From Jacaranda mimosifolia (taxonomy: Eukaryota; Streptophyta; Magnoliopsida; Lamiales; Bignoniaceae): 64,000 nucleotides of DNA. Below, piece by piece: positions 12,601-23,599 of the stretch (its first letter is position 1; each line of letters opens with the position of its first letter). The notes beneath the pieces were generated by a model that saw only the letters and a list, made by a program, of their open reading frames with translations, did not search any database and was not told where the DNA came from. Made by a program: the position numbers and the translations under genes. The DNA lies in assembly GCA_018894105.1 (NCBI GenBank), contig CM032121.1:26628230-26692229 (forward strand). The letters are read 5' to 3'.

Positions 12601-13163
12601 TTCACCGGTTGTTTGGCAGTGAATCTGGTATCATCGTGTTTGTTGTGTGGAGAGGAAGAGATTGGTTGGGATGGGTCAAGGTTTCCTACTATGGTGAGAT
12701 GAAGTCTGGTGAGAGGAGGGTTGGGGTTTGCATGTGGAAGTTTAACTAAATTAAGGGGCCTTTTTTTGTACTTTCTCACTTTTCCAAAATTTCGCTTCAA
12801 TCCCCTTAACCTTTCCTCAGCTCTCAATATGGTCATTCAGCTTTTTGAGTGCTTTACATTTGATCTTGATTTATCAATTGGCCCCTCAGATTTTCTTTCT
12901 CTCACACATTAGCTATGTCTGGTTCCTAATTTTCTACAATTAAGCCCTTATTCTATTAACTTTCGGTCCCTTGATTTTTCCATTACCATACTATGACCTT
13001 AATTAATTAAGCATGATTCACCTAGGTCTAATCTGATTTAACATTTCAATTATCATATACATATATATATATATATATTATTTCAACTCTTAACACTGGG
13101 ACTCAATTTATTAAATTTTGAATTCTTTTAAAATCCATACTTACGAATTTTAGTGGTCTTACA
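9624..13163 (-). mobile_element. Long LTR (about 3.5 kb) of a Ty3/gypsy element, Del/Tekay-like
   Basis: On the minus strand the LTR starts TGTAAGACCACTAAAATTCG directly after the polypurine tract TTTTAAGGGGGGAGGAT (13180-13164). That PPT/LTR junction is typical of plant chromovirus gypsy elements with long LTRs. The far end is placed at 9624, where the minus strand reads CAAGGCACTACA; this boundary is a guess from the terminal CA. Inside are a GC-richer stretch near 10640-10860 and no credible coding ORF. Short ORFs around 12564-12836 and 10252-10541 look fortuitous. Confidence 0.5.
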
Positions 13164-13499
13164 ATCCTCCCCCCTTAAAAGAATCTAATCCCCAAATTCT
13201 CATATGAATTTTTGAATTAAGATCCTTGTCATTTGGGGTTATTGTACTCATTCTGACTTAAATATTTGATGTTCCAACTTGTATTCGAGGTTGATTACTA
13301 AATCTTATAACCTAAGATCAAATTTCTATCCTCACTCCATAAAATACTTATTCTTATATTTTTTTTGTTCACCCTTAAGTAGGATCTCTTTTTTCGTTAG
13401 AGCAGTCCCCAGTTAAATTAGTCCTAAATCATGAGCAAGATAGTTGTCCTATGACTTCAACTTCTTAGGCATATGAGATCTTCTCCTATAACCAAATTA
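13164..13499 (-). mobile_element. Gypsy internal remnant with polypurine tract, cut by copia element C
   Basis: The first 17 bp are the polypurine tract of the gypsy element. The rest is non-coding in the frames I checked and looks like the untranslated stretch between pol and the 3' LTR. It stops abruptly at the LTR end of element C, and I cannot find its continuation after C's right end at 56920. Confidence 0.4.
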
Positions 13500-15686
13500 T
13501 GAAAAAGGGAGATGGATTAGGATCCATAAAATTAAACGAAAAGAGGCAAAATTAAACTAATCATCTCCTTCCCAATGATCAAACAGGATGCCAAAAATTA
13601 GGATTTGAAGGCTGAAAATTACCTTCGTGGATGAAATCAAAGAAATCAACTAGATCTCTCAAAGGACTCCTCCAATGGAATATCTACAAGCTCCAACACC
13701 TTGATTTGGTTGCTCTACTTTCAGGCCTCCAAAATTCATCAAAATTGGTGCATATTTTCACCACCACTACAATGAGTAGCTGCCTAAAAATCACAGAAAA
13801 CTTCAGCTTCTTGGTTGCCCAATCAAAGCACCAAAATTGGCCTACAAAATGGCTCACCAATGAACTCTAAGTTCCCCAAGCGTTCAACCTCTAATGTTTA
13901 GTCCACACACCTTGGAATAACTCTCAATCAAACTCACTTTTCTAGAGAAGAGAGGAAGAAGGTGATGAAGGAGGGTGGATAGTTTTTGAGAAGGAGAGAG
14001 AGAGATGAAAGAATTTAGGAGGTGGTTATTCAACATATGAATTATACTACCTTTTGAATGGAAAATGCGAAGAGCTTCAATTAAGGCTCCAAGTAGCTGG
14101 GGGAATAGAAGCCTTTGGGTGCTTCCATCACACCCTCCATGTATGTGTGCCAACTTGCCAACTTGCTAAATCTACACTTTGCTTAAATTTACCTTTGCAT
14201 TTTATTTCACTAAATGTAATGCCGACTTGGATAATTCAAATGGACTCTTCCATTTGATTTCCCTCCAAAACCTAAATTCCCAATTTAATTTAATTAAATA
14301 TTTAATTTAATAAATTAACTTAGCTCCTTAAATTAATTAACTTAAACTCTTTAAGTTAACTCTCCTTAACTTGACCAATTAATTGTCATATGGCATCAAT
14401 TAAAACATCTTAAATTAATTGTCTTAATTTAACTCTTTAAATTATTTTGATTAATTTAACATTTAAATTAATCAAGCCAAAATGACAATTAAATAATTAG
14501 TCAATTTCTTTCTCTCATTTACCAAAAACGCATAGCATATGATTTTCTAACTCCTTAGAAAATCCCTCATATCAAATAAGAGTTTCCTTAAGCTTTTGTG
14601 TGTGACTCATTAGGTTCACTCATTCATTGAACATGGTTTCACAACTCATTGTCATATTTTGAATATTAAGATATTCGTATTAGTTTAAACTCATTTAAAC
14701 TAATGACTCTTTCAATTAATCTCTATTAATTGAAGATCACGCAATCTCATTGGTTGATGTTTAGTAACAAGTCCATGGAGCCCAACTAATTGCATGAATG
14801 AATTATATCTTGATGAACCATTATAGCTTACGCCTACTATGCAAATACGGTTCTTCTATCTCCTATATCCCGAAAGAGGTCTAGGGCAAGATATTTGTCA
14901 GCTCAGTAATAGCTTTGATAACTATGTCTTTACATTTAATATTCAATTCCCCTTTATGACCTCAACTTTGGAAGACACCTCTTCCAAATTGTCATACTAC
15001 CTTGTGCAAAGATTTCCTAAAATTGATCATTATAGAATACATAGGAGGTGACCTCATTCTTCACAATAACGAGGAAACGAATCCCATCTTGAATCTCACA
15101 AACCTCCATGTTTAAGTAGCTTATGCCCAATCTAAAGCTCAGATGACCTGCTATATGGTCGAGGAAAATTCAAAACATAAGGACCTAAACATAAGGTTAC
15201 TTGGATCCTGAAGTCAAATGACTAATTATATGCACTACAGTAAGCTTGAGAACTTGCCATTGCCGACGTACCACTATAGCTATCTAGTAGATTCTCCTAG
15301 CGGGTCTTCAATGAACTTGTTCTCTAACAAGCACCCATTAAGATGCATCCATGTCTAACATAGATTGCCCATGAAATGGGAAAATATCCAACCCCTTGGA
15401 GTATGCATCATTAGTGCAAGTTTATCCGTATTTTAGATGCCTCTTCTCATAAGATTCTATGACTTGGAATATTGAAAATCATAACCTTAGAGACTTGTTT
15501 CATGATTACCATCATATATGTGACAAATTCCATACTCTTATATGGATTAAGGGCTTCAACCAAATGCAAGTGAAGTATAAGAAACATAAGATGAAGATGA
15601 CCATTTTATATTCAATCTAGATTGTCTAACAATTGGAGTAGTATATAGACGCCAATTCTAATTGGCTGCGGGGCACTATTCCAACA
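13500..15686 (-). repeat. 3' LTR of element C (2187 bp)
   Basis: On the minus strand it starts TGTTGGAATAGTGCCCC at 15686 and ends CCCTTTTTCA at 13500. It aligns with the split 5' LTR, for example at 13501-13560 versus 33308-33367. It keeps the donor-like GAAG|GTAA at 13622, 123 bp from its end, and the AAGTTAA inverted-repeat ladder near 14290-14420. Confidence 0.88.
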
Positions 15687-15701
15687 ATCTTTTACTTGTC
15701 C
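15687..15701 (-). other. Polypurine tract of element C
   Basis: On the minus strand GGACAAGTAAAAGAT directly precedes the TGTTGG of the 3' LTR. This is a degraded form of the AAGTGGGAGAT tract seen in element G. Confidence 0.6.
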
Positions 15702-17765
15702 TAACATTAATTCCTTATAGTCTTAAGGTCCATCTTCTCAAGATGTCCTTTAAAGACTTTACGCAATTGGGGTTTAGACAGTGGATCTACTATATTCTCT
15801 TCTGAGGCTACCATCTCCACTTAGACGTCGCCTCTATCAATGATCTTACAGATCAAATGATAGCACCTCAAAATGTGCTCAAATCATTGATGAGATCTTA
15901 GCTCTTTTGCTTGCGCAATAGCTCCTTTGTTGCCACAAAAGACAATTACTACCTTTGCAATGCTAGGCACTACATCTAACTCTTGGATAAAGTTTTTCAT
16001 CCAAACATCCTCATTTGCAGTATCTGAAATCATAATATATTCTGCCTCAGTAGTAGAGTCGATCGGGGTGTCTTAATTGGAACTCTTCCAACTCACCGCG
16101 CCATCATTGAGGCAAAATATAAATCATGAGATAGATTTAAGATCATCTTCATCGGATTGGAAATTAAAATCCAAAAACCTTTCAAGTTTCAATTCTCTAT
16201 TAATGTATAACAAAAACAAATCTTAGGTCTTTCTTAAGTACTTCAAGATTACTTTTACGGCCGTCCAGTGACTTTCACCAGTGTTGGATTGAAAGCGGTT
16301 TATAACACATAGAATGTGTGCTATATCCAGTCTAGTACAATGAACGACAAACATTATGCTCCCTATCACAGATGTATAAGGTATGTGGGATATTTTTTCT
16401 CTCCCGTCTTCAGTCTTAGGGCCCATAAACTTGGAGAGATAAAGACCATGTCCCATAGAAAGGAATCTCTTCTTGGATTCTTCTATACTAAACCTCTTTA
16501 GGATGTATGCGGTTTGGGAGAGCTTTAACATCCTCTTTCATCTATATCTATAGATCTGTATTTTCAATACGTAGCATGCTTCTCCTAAATCTTTCATGGA
16601 GAATTGTAAAGATAATCATGCTTTAGTACACTTTAACCCTTTTCTCTCATTCCCAATGAGAAAAATGTCATCGAAATAAAGCACAATAAACTGAATCGAA
16701 CTCCCACTAGTCTTTTTATACACATAAGGCTCATACACATTTTTGACAAAACCAAACGATGTGACTGTCTTATCAAAACATATGTTCCAACTTCGGGATG
16801 TTGGCTGTAATCTATAGATGGACCTTTGGAATTTGCAAACCTTTTGCTAATTCTTTTTGGATGTAAACCTTGTGGTTGCTTTATATAGATTTCTTCTTCA
16901 ATGTTTTCATTGAGAAAAGTGGTTTTCACATCCATTTTCCATATCTCATGGTTGTAATAAGTGACAATAGCAAGCATAATCTTAATGGACTTAGGCATAA
17001 CGACTAGTGAATAGGTTTCCTTGAAGTCAAAACTGGTCTTTGAGTATAATCTTTTGCCACTAGTCTAGCCTTAAAGGTTATCACCTCCTTATTGACTCCT
17101 AGCTTATGCTTGTAGATCCATTTGTAACCAACATGTACTATACCCTCCAGTGGATCTACTGAAGTTTATATTTTATTGGAGTACATAGAGTCTATTTCGG
17201 ACTTCATGGCCTCAAGCCAATGTCCCGAATCTATGTCCAACAAAGCTTCCTTATAGGTTTTTGGATCACTATCCGTTGTCCGATCTCATGAAGGAATCCA
17301 AACCTTTCAGGTCTCTTTTTGATTTAGTCCAACCTTCTAAGAGGTGTGTTAGGCTCGAGATGCTTTACTATTTCTACTGCTTGTCAGATAATATGATCAT
17401 CTTGAACTTCATCAAGTTCAATGACAACACCATTTCTATCCAATAGAAACTCCTTTTCCAAAAAAACGGTGTTCCTTGAAACAAACACCTTTTGTTTTAA
17501 GGGATCATAGAAATAATAATCCAAAGACTCTTTTGGGTATGCCACAAACTTGCACAAAGTGGATCTCAAATCCAATTTGTCTCATACTAGTCTCTTGACG
17601 TATGCGGGAGACCCCCAAACTCTAAGATAAGAATAAGAGGGTGCTTTACTATATGACAACTCATGCGGTGTCTTTGCACCAACTTTGAAGGTACTATGTT
17701 TAGCATCTTTCCTGCCATTGTTAAGATGAATCCCTAAAAAGAGATAGATACATTGGTGAAACTCA
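15702..17765 (-). pseudogene. Element C pol remnant: end of integrase region, reverse transcriptase, RNase H
   Basis: Minus-strand pieces in different frames match element G pol. The late integrase region (17765-17384) includes PSYSYLRVWGSPAYVKRLV and VFVSRNTVFLEKEF. RT (about 17260-16540) includes KMDVKTTFLNENIEEEIYIK. The polymerase box reads YFDD rather than YVDD, near 16660-16671. A late RT/RNase H linker (16531-16223) reads SYTSVIGSIMF-like. RNase H (about 16220-15780) has the Asp of the C-D-N motif replaced (CGN). Several frameshifts and stops make it non-functional. The integrase is cut at 17765 by the CACTA element and resumes at 27432. Confidence 0.88.
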
Positions 17766-17767
17766 TG

Positions 17768-17785
17768 CACTACAACAAATTACAC
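17768..17785 (+). repeat. Left terminal inverted repeat of the CACTA element
   Basis: CACTACAACAAATTACAC, an exact reverse complement of 27414-27431. Confidence 0.95.
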
Positions 17786-18300
17786 TAGTAGTAACGACAC
17801 AATTCATTACCATAGGTTCAAAATTCATTACCTTAACTAATTGGTAACAAAATTTTTGTTACTAATATTTCGTGTGTTAAAACTCGTCACTAAAAGTATT
17901 TGTAACGAAAGTTTTGATTCGTTACAAATATTAACCTTATGGTGACGACTTGTTTCATTGCAAAAAAGTTGGTACTAGTAACAAAATAGTGTTAGTTACA
18001 ATAGAATTGTAAAATGTAACAGAACAGTTTGTTACCATAATATTGTTAGTTTCGACATATATTAATTTTTTGTTACCAAAATTTAGTATAATAATAATAT
18101 TCCTTTTCTGGAATTTCATTACAAATATTTAATGTAACAAAATAAATTGTTACCAATAGTTGATTAATAGTGTAATAAGAAAATAATTTTTTTCATTACT
18201 AATGGATAATTTAACAACTAATTTTGTTACCAAAATGAGGCAGAATTTTGTCACAATTATATTATGTAACTAAATGTTTTTTGTTACACATAATATTTAG
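17786..18300. repeat. Left subterminal repeat region of the CACTA element
   Basis: More than a dozen copies of GTAACAAA or its complement TTTGTTAC, with one-base variants, in both orientations within about 500 bp. In En/Spm elements such short subterminal repeats bind the element's own TNPA-type protein; here that role is inferred. Confidence 0.8.
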
Positions 18301-19507
18301 GAAAAAGATTATCCAACTTCAAATTAATCACAATATGAAGAAAAAAAATGTGATATAAATACGACCACATACCAAATGTTTAGAGAAATAAACCAACAAT
18401 CTGTGTACCTTTGTTAAACACTAAATATAGAAGTCACAATCTATCCTAAATTCAGAAAATTCGTACATGATCATTATAAACATATTAATATAGCTTTCGT
18501 AAAGTGGTAATAGCAACCAAATACAAAAATCGACTTGCAAGATTCTTCAAAACATGTCATATATCGCAACTTATCTGCAACTACTTCAAGTCTGGAATTT
18601 TCTTTTGTGAGATCTCGAAATCCTGCCAATAGTTAAGATCCTTTAAGAAAGAAAGTGTCATAACAATTAAATCATAACTTTCAAGCAGAGAGAATAAGGA
18701 AATTTAATGCACAAAACAATCTAAATTCCTATTCAAGGTGCATCTCTCACCAATAGAGCAAAAATAGCCTATATTTCCGAAACAATTCATATGCGAAAAT
18801 AAAAGCAAATTTTCAGCCTCATGATGAGTAGACAACCAATAAAACATAAGCATTCTTATCCAATGTGCAGCTCTCACCATTCTAATGCATTTTTATAGCC
18901 AACCACTTAAACACAAATATAAACTTTCATAATGTTATTTTTACTTATCAGCAAATGCACAATACAATTTTCTTTTCTTGTTACAAACAACACAACAATT
19001 TTGTTAACAGATGTTTGATACATATATAGATATACTATTCAAACATCACCAACTAGAATGCACAAACTATTTATTGCATTTATTCTAAGATGCCATTCTC
19101 TATGGTATTACCTTTTTGGAAAATTTATTAATTTAAAATACCTTGAGCATCGACAAATTGGAAGGTTTGGAGAGGCCAAAAGAAATAAGAGAATGAAATC
19201 TAAGGAGTTTTTAGATAATAATGCTCTATCCAACAATACCTATACACCTTTCAATTGGCATGTGTCAAGAAAAAATCATATGAAAAAATATAAATAAAAA
19301 TAGTTCAGCTCAAAAGTATCATAGAGAAATATAGGACAAGAACAAACAGACAATACTCCAACTTTTAAAAACTATATAGAGTAATCAAAAATTACACTTA
19401 AAATTGTTATGGATAGGATTTGAATTTGGAATCTGAGAACATTGAAGATATGTGCTTACCTGTCAATTAATATGTGACTAAAGTTGTTCAAAGTAAATGT
19501 AGGTTGA
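18301..19507. other. CACTA interior, nothing recognised
   Basis: AT-rich sequence without a credible ORF or known repeat. The 79-aa ORF at 19058-19297 has no recognisable features. Confidence 0.5.
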
Positions 19508-20019
19508 GAAAAATAACAAACAATTAAAAAGGATATCTAAGCAGGTGTGAATCCAACTCAAACCCATGCACGAAATTAATTATTGTTAGTAGCTTAAATA
19601 TATGTGTTCTCTCTAGACTATTTAAAGATAAATAAAATTTTAGGTAAGAAATATTACAACAAAGCTGTAGCAAAAGATAGCATTTTCTTGAATAAAAAAA
19701 TTTCTATGATTTGTTAAGAAACATGATGAGGATGGTTAAGGAAGACCTTATTTTAGCCGGATGGAAAAATAACAAACAATTAAAAAGGATATCTAAGCAG
19801 GTGTGAATCCAACTCAAATCCATGCACGAAATTAATTATTGTTAGTAGCTTAAATATATGTGTTCTCCCTAGACTATTTAAAGATAAATAAAATTTTAGG
19901 TAAGAAATATTACAACAAAGCTGTAGCAAAAGATAGCATTTTCTTGAATAAAATTTTTTCTATGATTTGTTAAGAAACATGATGAGGATGGTTAAGGAAG
20001 ACCTTATTTTAGCCGGATG
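19508..20019. repeat. Tandem duplication, two copies of 256 bp
   Basis: 19508-19763 and 19764-20019 are nearly identical, with scattered single-base differences only (for example AACCC/AATCC and CTCTCTAG/CTCCCTAG). Each copy starts GAAAAATAACAAACAATT and ends ATTTTAGCCGGATG. Confidence 0.95.
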
Positions 20020-20439
20020 GAAGAATAGGATCCATGGAGCCAACCCTAGACCATGAAAATTGATAAACAAATGTTAAATGAATGCATGCAAGTAGCTAGA
20101 CTCATTGATGATCAGCATGATGATAATATATCATCCCTGCAAGCTGCACCCCTGCTTGCTTGCTTGATTTCCAACGTAGCTATCACTTTTCACTATTGAT
20201 AGATATCTTTTTCAATTAATTAATTGATAAAGTTCTAGCTTAAATTAAACTTAAAAAAATATATAGCTTCTCCAAGTTTCAAGTGATTCTTCTATTTTGT
20301 TTTGCCTTTTTTTTTAATGTAGATTTAACTTGAATAAAAAAATATATATATATATTAATTCTTATAATTACAAGCTATATCTTACCTAATGATAAGCAAT
20401 TATAGTTTCATAACTAAGTGCATTAAATCAAAAACTTAC

Positions 20440-20490
20440 AGATATAGGGCTCTTCTCCAGATGTAAAATCAACAATTGCTTGACAAAATC
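20440..20490 (-). pseudogene. Exon-like fragment (17 codons) captured in the CACTA element
   Basis: On the minus strand a 51-nt open stretch is bordered by TTATTTTGTAG at its start and TCT|GTAAGT at its end, both good splice sites. It reads DFVKQLLILHLEKSPIS in phase 0, the phase in which the exon at 21056-20869 ends. The intervening 378 bp would be the intron. I do not recognise the protein. CACTA elements often carry host gene fragments, which is the likeliest explanation; a decayed element gene is the alternative. Confidence 0.45.
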
Positions 20491-20868
20491 CTACAAAATA
20501 ATTATAAAAAAGAGAAAAAGAAATGCAAATCTTGAGTGATAGCAAAATGAGAGGGATGGACAAGTATTTTGTTCCAGTTGGCTTTGTTCGATTGATAGCC
20601 CAACTCAAAACCTAGTCTAACCTATATATCTAGGAATTAAGAAAATAAAGAACTGATCCAAAGGAATTGCAATTATTATTTTCCTGTTACTTTCTTATTT
20701 CGAAGAACATATAGGAAATGAGTTTGTGCAAAAGCAAGAATGAGATAGTGGAACTGATATGCATGCTTCTTTGCCAAATAATTTTGAATCACACTGATTG
20801 AATACAAGAATATGGCTTAATTTTCTACGATCGAAAATAATGATTGCAATGACCATTTAACCACACAC

Positions 20869-21056
20869 CTCGAAAAAACCACCATGATAGAGAAATTTGG
20901 GTCCTTTCTTGAGTTGCTCTAGAAAGCGCATGTCCTCAGTTAGCATACATATTCAACCTTACTCGAGTTGAAACTTCAAGATGGAGCTTTAGCTTTGCAA
21001 TGTGTTCTCCAGTTTCTCTGATCTCTAGAAGAGAGATGATTCTTTTGTCCATATCC
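20869..21056 (-). pseudogene. Exon-like fragment (about 62 codons) with one frameshift
   Basis: On the minus strand it begins after AATTTTATAG and ends CGAG|GTGTGT. Its first half is open and charged ([20 protein letters not shown]). Near 20930-20945 one extra base shifts the frame and creates a TGA; the second half then reads MRFLEQLKKGPKFLYHGGFF. With that one base ignored the exon is 187 nt and ends in phase 0, matching the next exon at 20490-20440. The composition is clearly more coding-like than its surroundings. Function not recognised. Confidence 0.45.
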
Positions 21057-22355
21057 CTATAAAATTAGACATGAAAATGTAATGGAATCTCTTAAAAGAG
21101 TTTATGTTAATATTTCACTTGGAAATGGGAAGTGCCTGCACCCTTAGAAGAGTCCAATTGCATTGAGGTTGACTATTAAAAATGGACAAGAAAAATATTG
21201 TAAGCTCTATGGCAACCACGAAAATTAGGTTATGATTGAGGTGAAATCAAACCAAAAAGACATTTTGACAATTGATGCAAAAGGAATTTTGTCAGTGAAA
21301 ATATAAGAGGTCATTTAATCATCTCCAAGTGTCTTTTTTGGGCAGATGTTGAGAGGCGATGAGCCTCCTGCTTTCTTGGCCCAACTAAATAGTCCATGCA
21401 AAGCTGGAGTGATTAGGCAAATATGATCACCATATAAACAAACTCAAAAGTGCTTCCAAAACTCAGATGCGAATCAAAGGCTTTACTTGACTACGGATCA
21501 TTTCTAGCAATCTTTACTTCAAGGGGCCGCTTGCACCCATTGTTACTTCCCAGTCATCAACCGTGTTTCCAACGGCTATATTCTACTTTTTTTTCCCCTT
21601 AGAAATGACATTTTCTTCTTATGATCTAGATAATAGCTTCATCCCATCAAATTAATTTTGAAACCACTAGCCAATCTATTCATTTTCTCATCATTTGCAG
21701 CCATATTACTTTATGAAAATTGTGCCTACTATATTTCTCTTTCCAGTTGTTTAATAGCTTTTCTCAAATAAATGGAAAATAAACATCAATTCAACTGTTT
21801 CTCCATTGATCTATATATTCTGACAAATTAAACAAATTGTTTCTTACGAACTATGTCTTAGAATTATTCTGGCCCGGGCTAAACCAAATTTGGTTTCTCA
21901 TCACATCTCAAGCAGTCAACATGAGAAATATAATATCTCTCCCATTTCACAAAGGTGCTCCGTAGTATAATAATAAGAGCATCTTCACATCTTCTACAAT
22001 AATATGAACCCTAAAGCGCTCGTGCTCACATTAATTCAAATATTTATTCCTGATTTAAACAACACCTAAAGGAGCATGGAGATTTGAGTTGCAGGATCAG
22101 AAAGTTTCCAGATTGAACCAGACTATAGAGAGTTTGTGTGCAGAACATAGGAGCTATATATTTTCTTAATTTAGATTTAATATATTTTTGATTCAAGTTA
22201 ACTTGCATAGTGTAGATAAGAAACCAGATGTTTCACTTAAGGTACTTGCTTCCTCTATTAAGTTGAAAGAATAGTCAATGGTTACTAGCCGCGTACCAAA
22301 TAAATGTTTCCATCTTGAATTGTGGAGATGGATGCGCTGATGTTTGAATTTTCAG

Positions 22356-22449
22356 GTGGATGAAAAAATAAACAATGATGAAGCACAACAACACTCTCCT
22401 AAAAAGAGAATCCACTCTTCTACTAATCTGAAGAAAGCATTTTCATCAG
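22356..22449 (+). pseudogene. Exon-like fragment on the + strand of the CACTA element
   Basis: A 94-nt open stretch preceded by GAATTTTCAG and followed by CATCAG|GTTAGT, both consensus splice sites. It encodes a hydrophilic Asn/Lys/Ser-rich peptide (EKINNDEAQQHSPKKRIHSS in its middle). It is on the opposite strand from the 20.4-21.1 kb fragments, so it probably has a different origin. No family recognised. Confidence 0.35.
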
Positions 22450-23319
22450 GTTAGTTAGTATTGATATTTATGAGTCTATAGACACAAAGAAAGGGGTTAT
22501 AATTACAAGTCAATCATATGCAGGAGACTTTATTTAGTTTGTGTATTGTACAGTAAAATAGCATTCTTCTTTTCTGTTTTGTTTTCAATTTCTGTGGAAA
22601 ATAATGAATTGAAAGTGGTCTGTAGGTAAATGATTGAATACAAGATGCCAGAAACATAGCCTTAATGCCTTTGGCAGAATGATATTTTGACTTCCACTTA
22701 TATTATGTTAAAGAAGAGGATATTATGATACTGGTGTGCATTACATTTCATCACTGGCTTATTCAATTGCACATTTTTTTTTCAAGTGTTCTACCTACAA
22801 TTAAGATCCATTGGCACTTCTATGTTGGATGATAATCTATGACTCAGAAAAGATCTTTTATTTGTACTCTAAGAGATGGTTTTGTATTTTTCTAGAGACA
22901 CTTCACAGGGATTCAAATTTTTCAGTGGAAAATTCAGATGATCCTTTGGAAGACAATCTTAAATACATACAACAATTCCAAAGAAACAAAATCAAAATCT
23001 ATTTCAATACAAAGATATCTCTTGTGAGCAAAAAATTTTGAACATATACATAACTCCACACTTTCTTTTTCAAAAGTTGACACTTGACATTAAGAAAAAA
23101 TCAACATATAAAAATATTAATCAATATATAATTAAAACAATTTATACAATTTAAGTTAGAGTATTGACTAATAAGTTATTCAAAAGCATAATTTATATAA
23201 TTATAACTTGACCCTAAAATAATTACCTTTTTCAATGCCAAAAATATGCAAAATTCTAGCCTCTAAACCTTCACAATTAAATAAAAGTATTATATAAATA
23301 TAAAAAAAGAATAACACCA

Positions 23320-23595
23320 TGGCTCCCTGCTGGAAGTGGGGGGCCACTTACTGAGGCAAACTGCGGTTGCAACCGGAGGTCAACAACAGCTGGCCTCCCT
23401 ATCGCGAGAGCTAACAGATCTGCTAGCTCTCGTGAGGCAAGCAACAACTGGCCTCCCCGTCGCAATATCAACATATTTGCTGGCTCTTGCGAAGCCAGCT
23501 TTTGCTGCTGGCCTCATGGGGCTCGCTACAGTGGGCCCAGTGGGCCTTCGCGACGAGCCTCTCCCCGAAACTCTTACTGGCGAGAATGAGTAGTT
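23320..23595. repeat. GC-rich island with internal repeats and a 28-bp near-palindrome
   Basis: GC-rich against a very AT-rich background. It contains repeated GGCCTCCC- and CAACAACTGGCCTC-like units and a near-palindrome at 23405-23432 centred on AGATCT with two symmetric mismatches. Both strands are open (85 aa on +, 65 aa on -), but repeat structure alone can explain this, so I do not call a gene. It could be a captured gene 5' end or an unrelated small insertion. Confidence 0.6.
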
Positions 23596-23599
23596 AGAA

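Noticed and set aside
12564..12836. 90-aa minus-strand ORF in the gypsy LTR
   Set aside because: Lies inside a probable LTR and shows no domain; similar open stretches occur by chance in such LTRs.
17786..18300. Separate MITE cluster suggested by many short inverted motifs
   Set aside because: The motifs match those at the other end of the same CACTA element and are its subterminal repeats.
23336..23593. 85-aa Ala/Leu/Thr-rich + strand ORF
   Set aside because: The opposite strand is open too, and internal repeats explain the openness; no start context or splice evidence.
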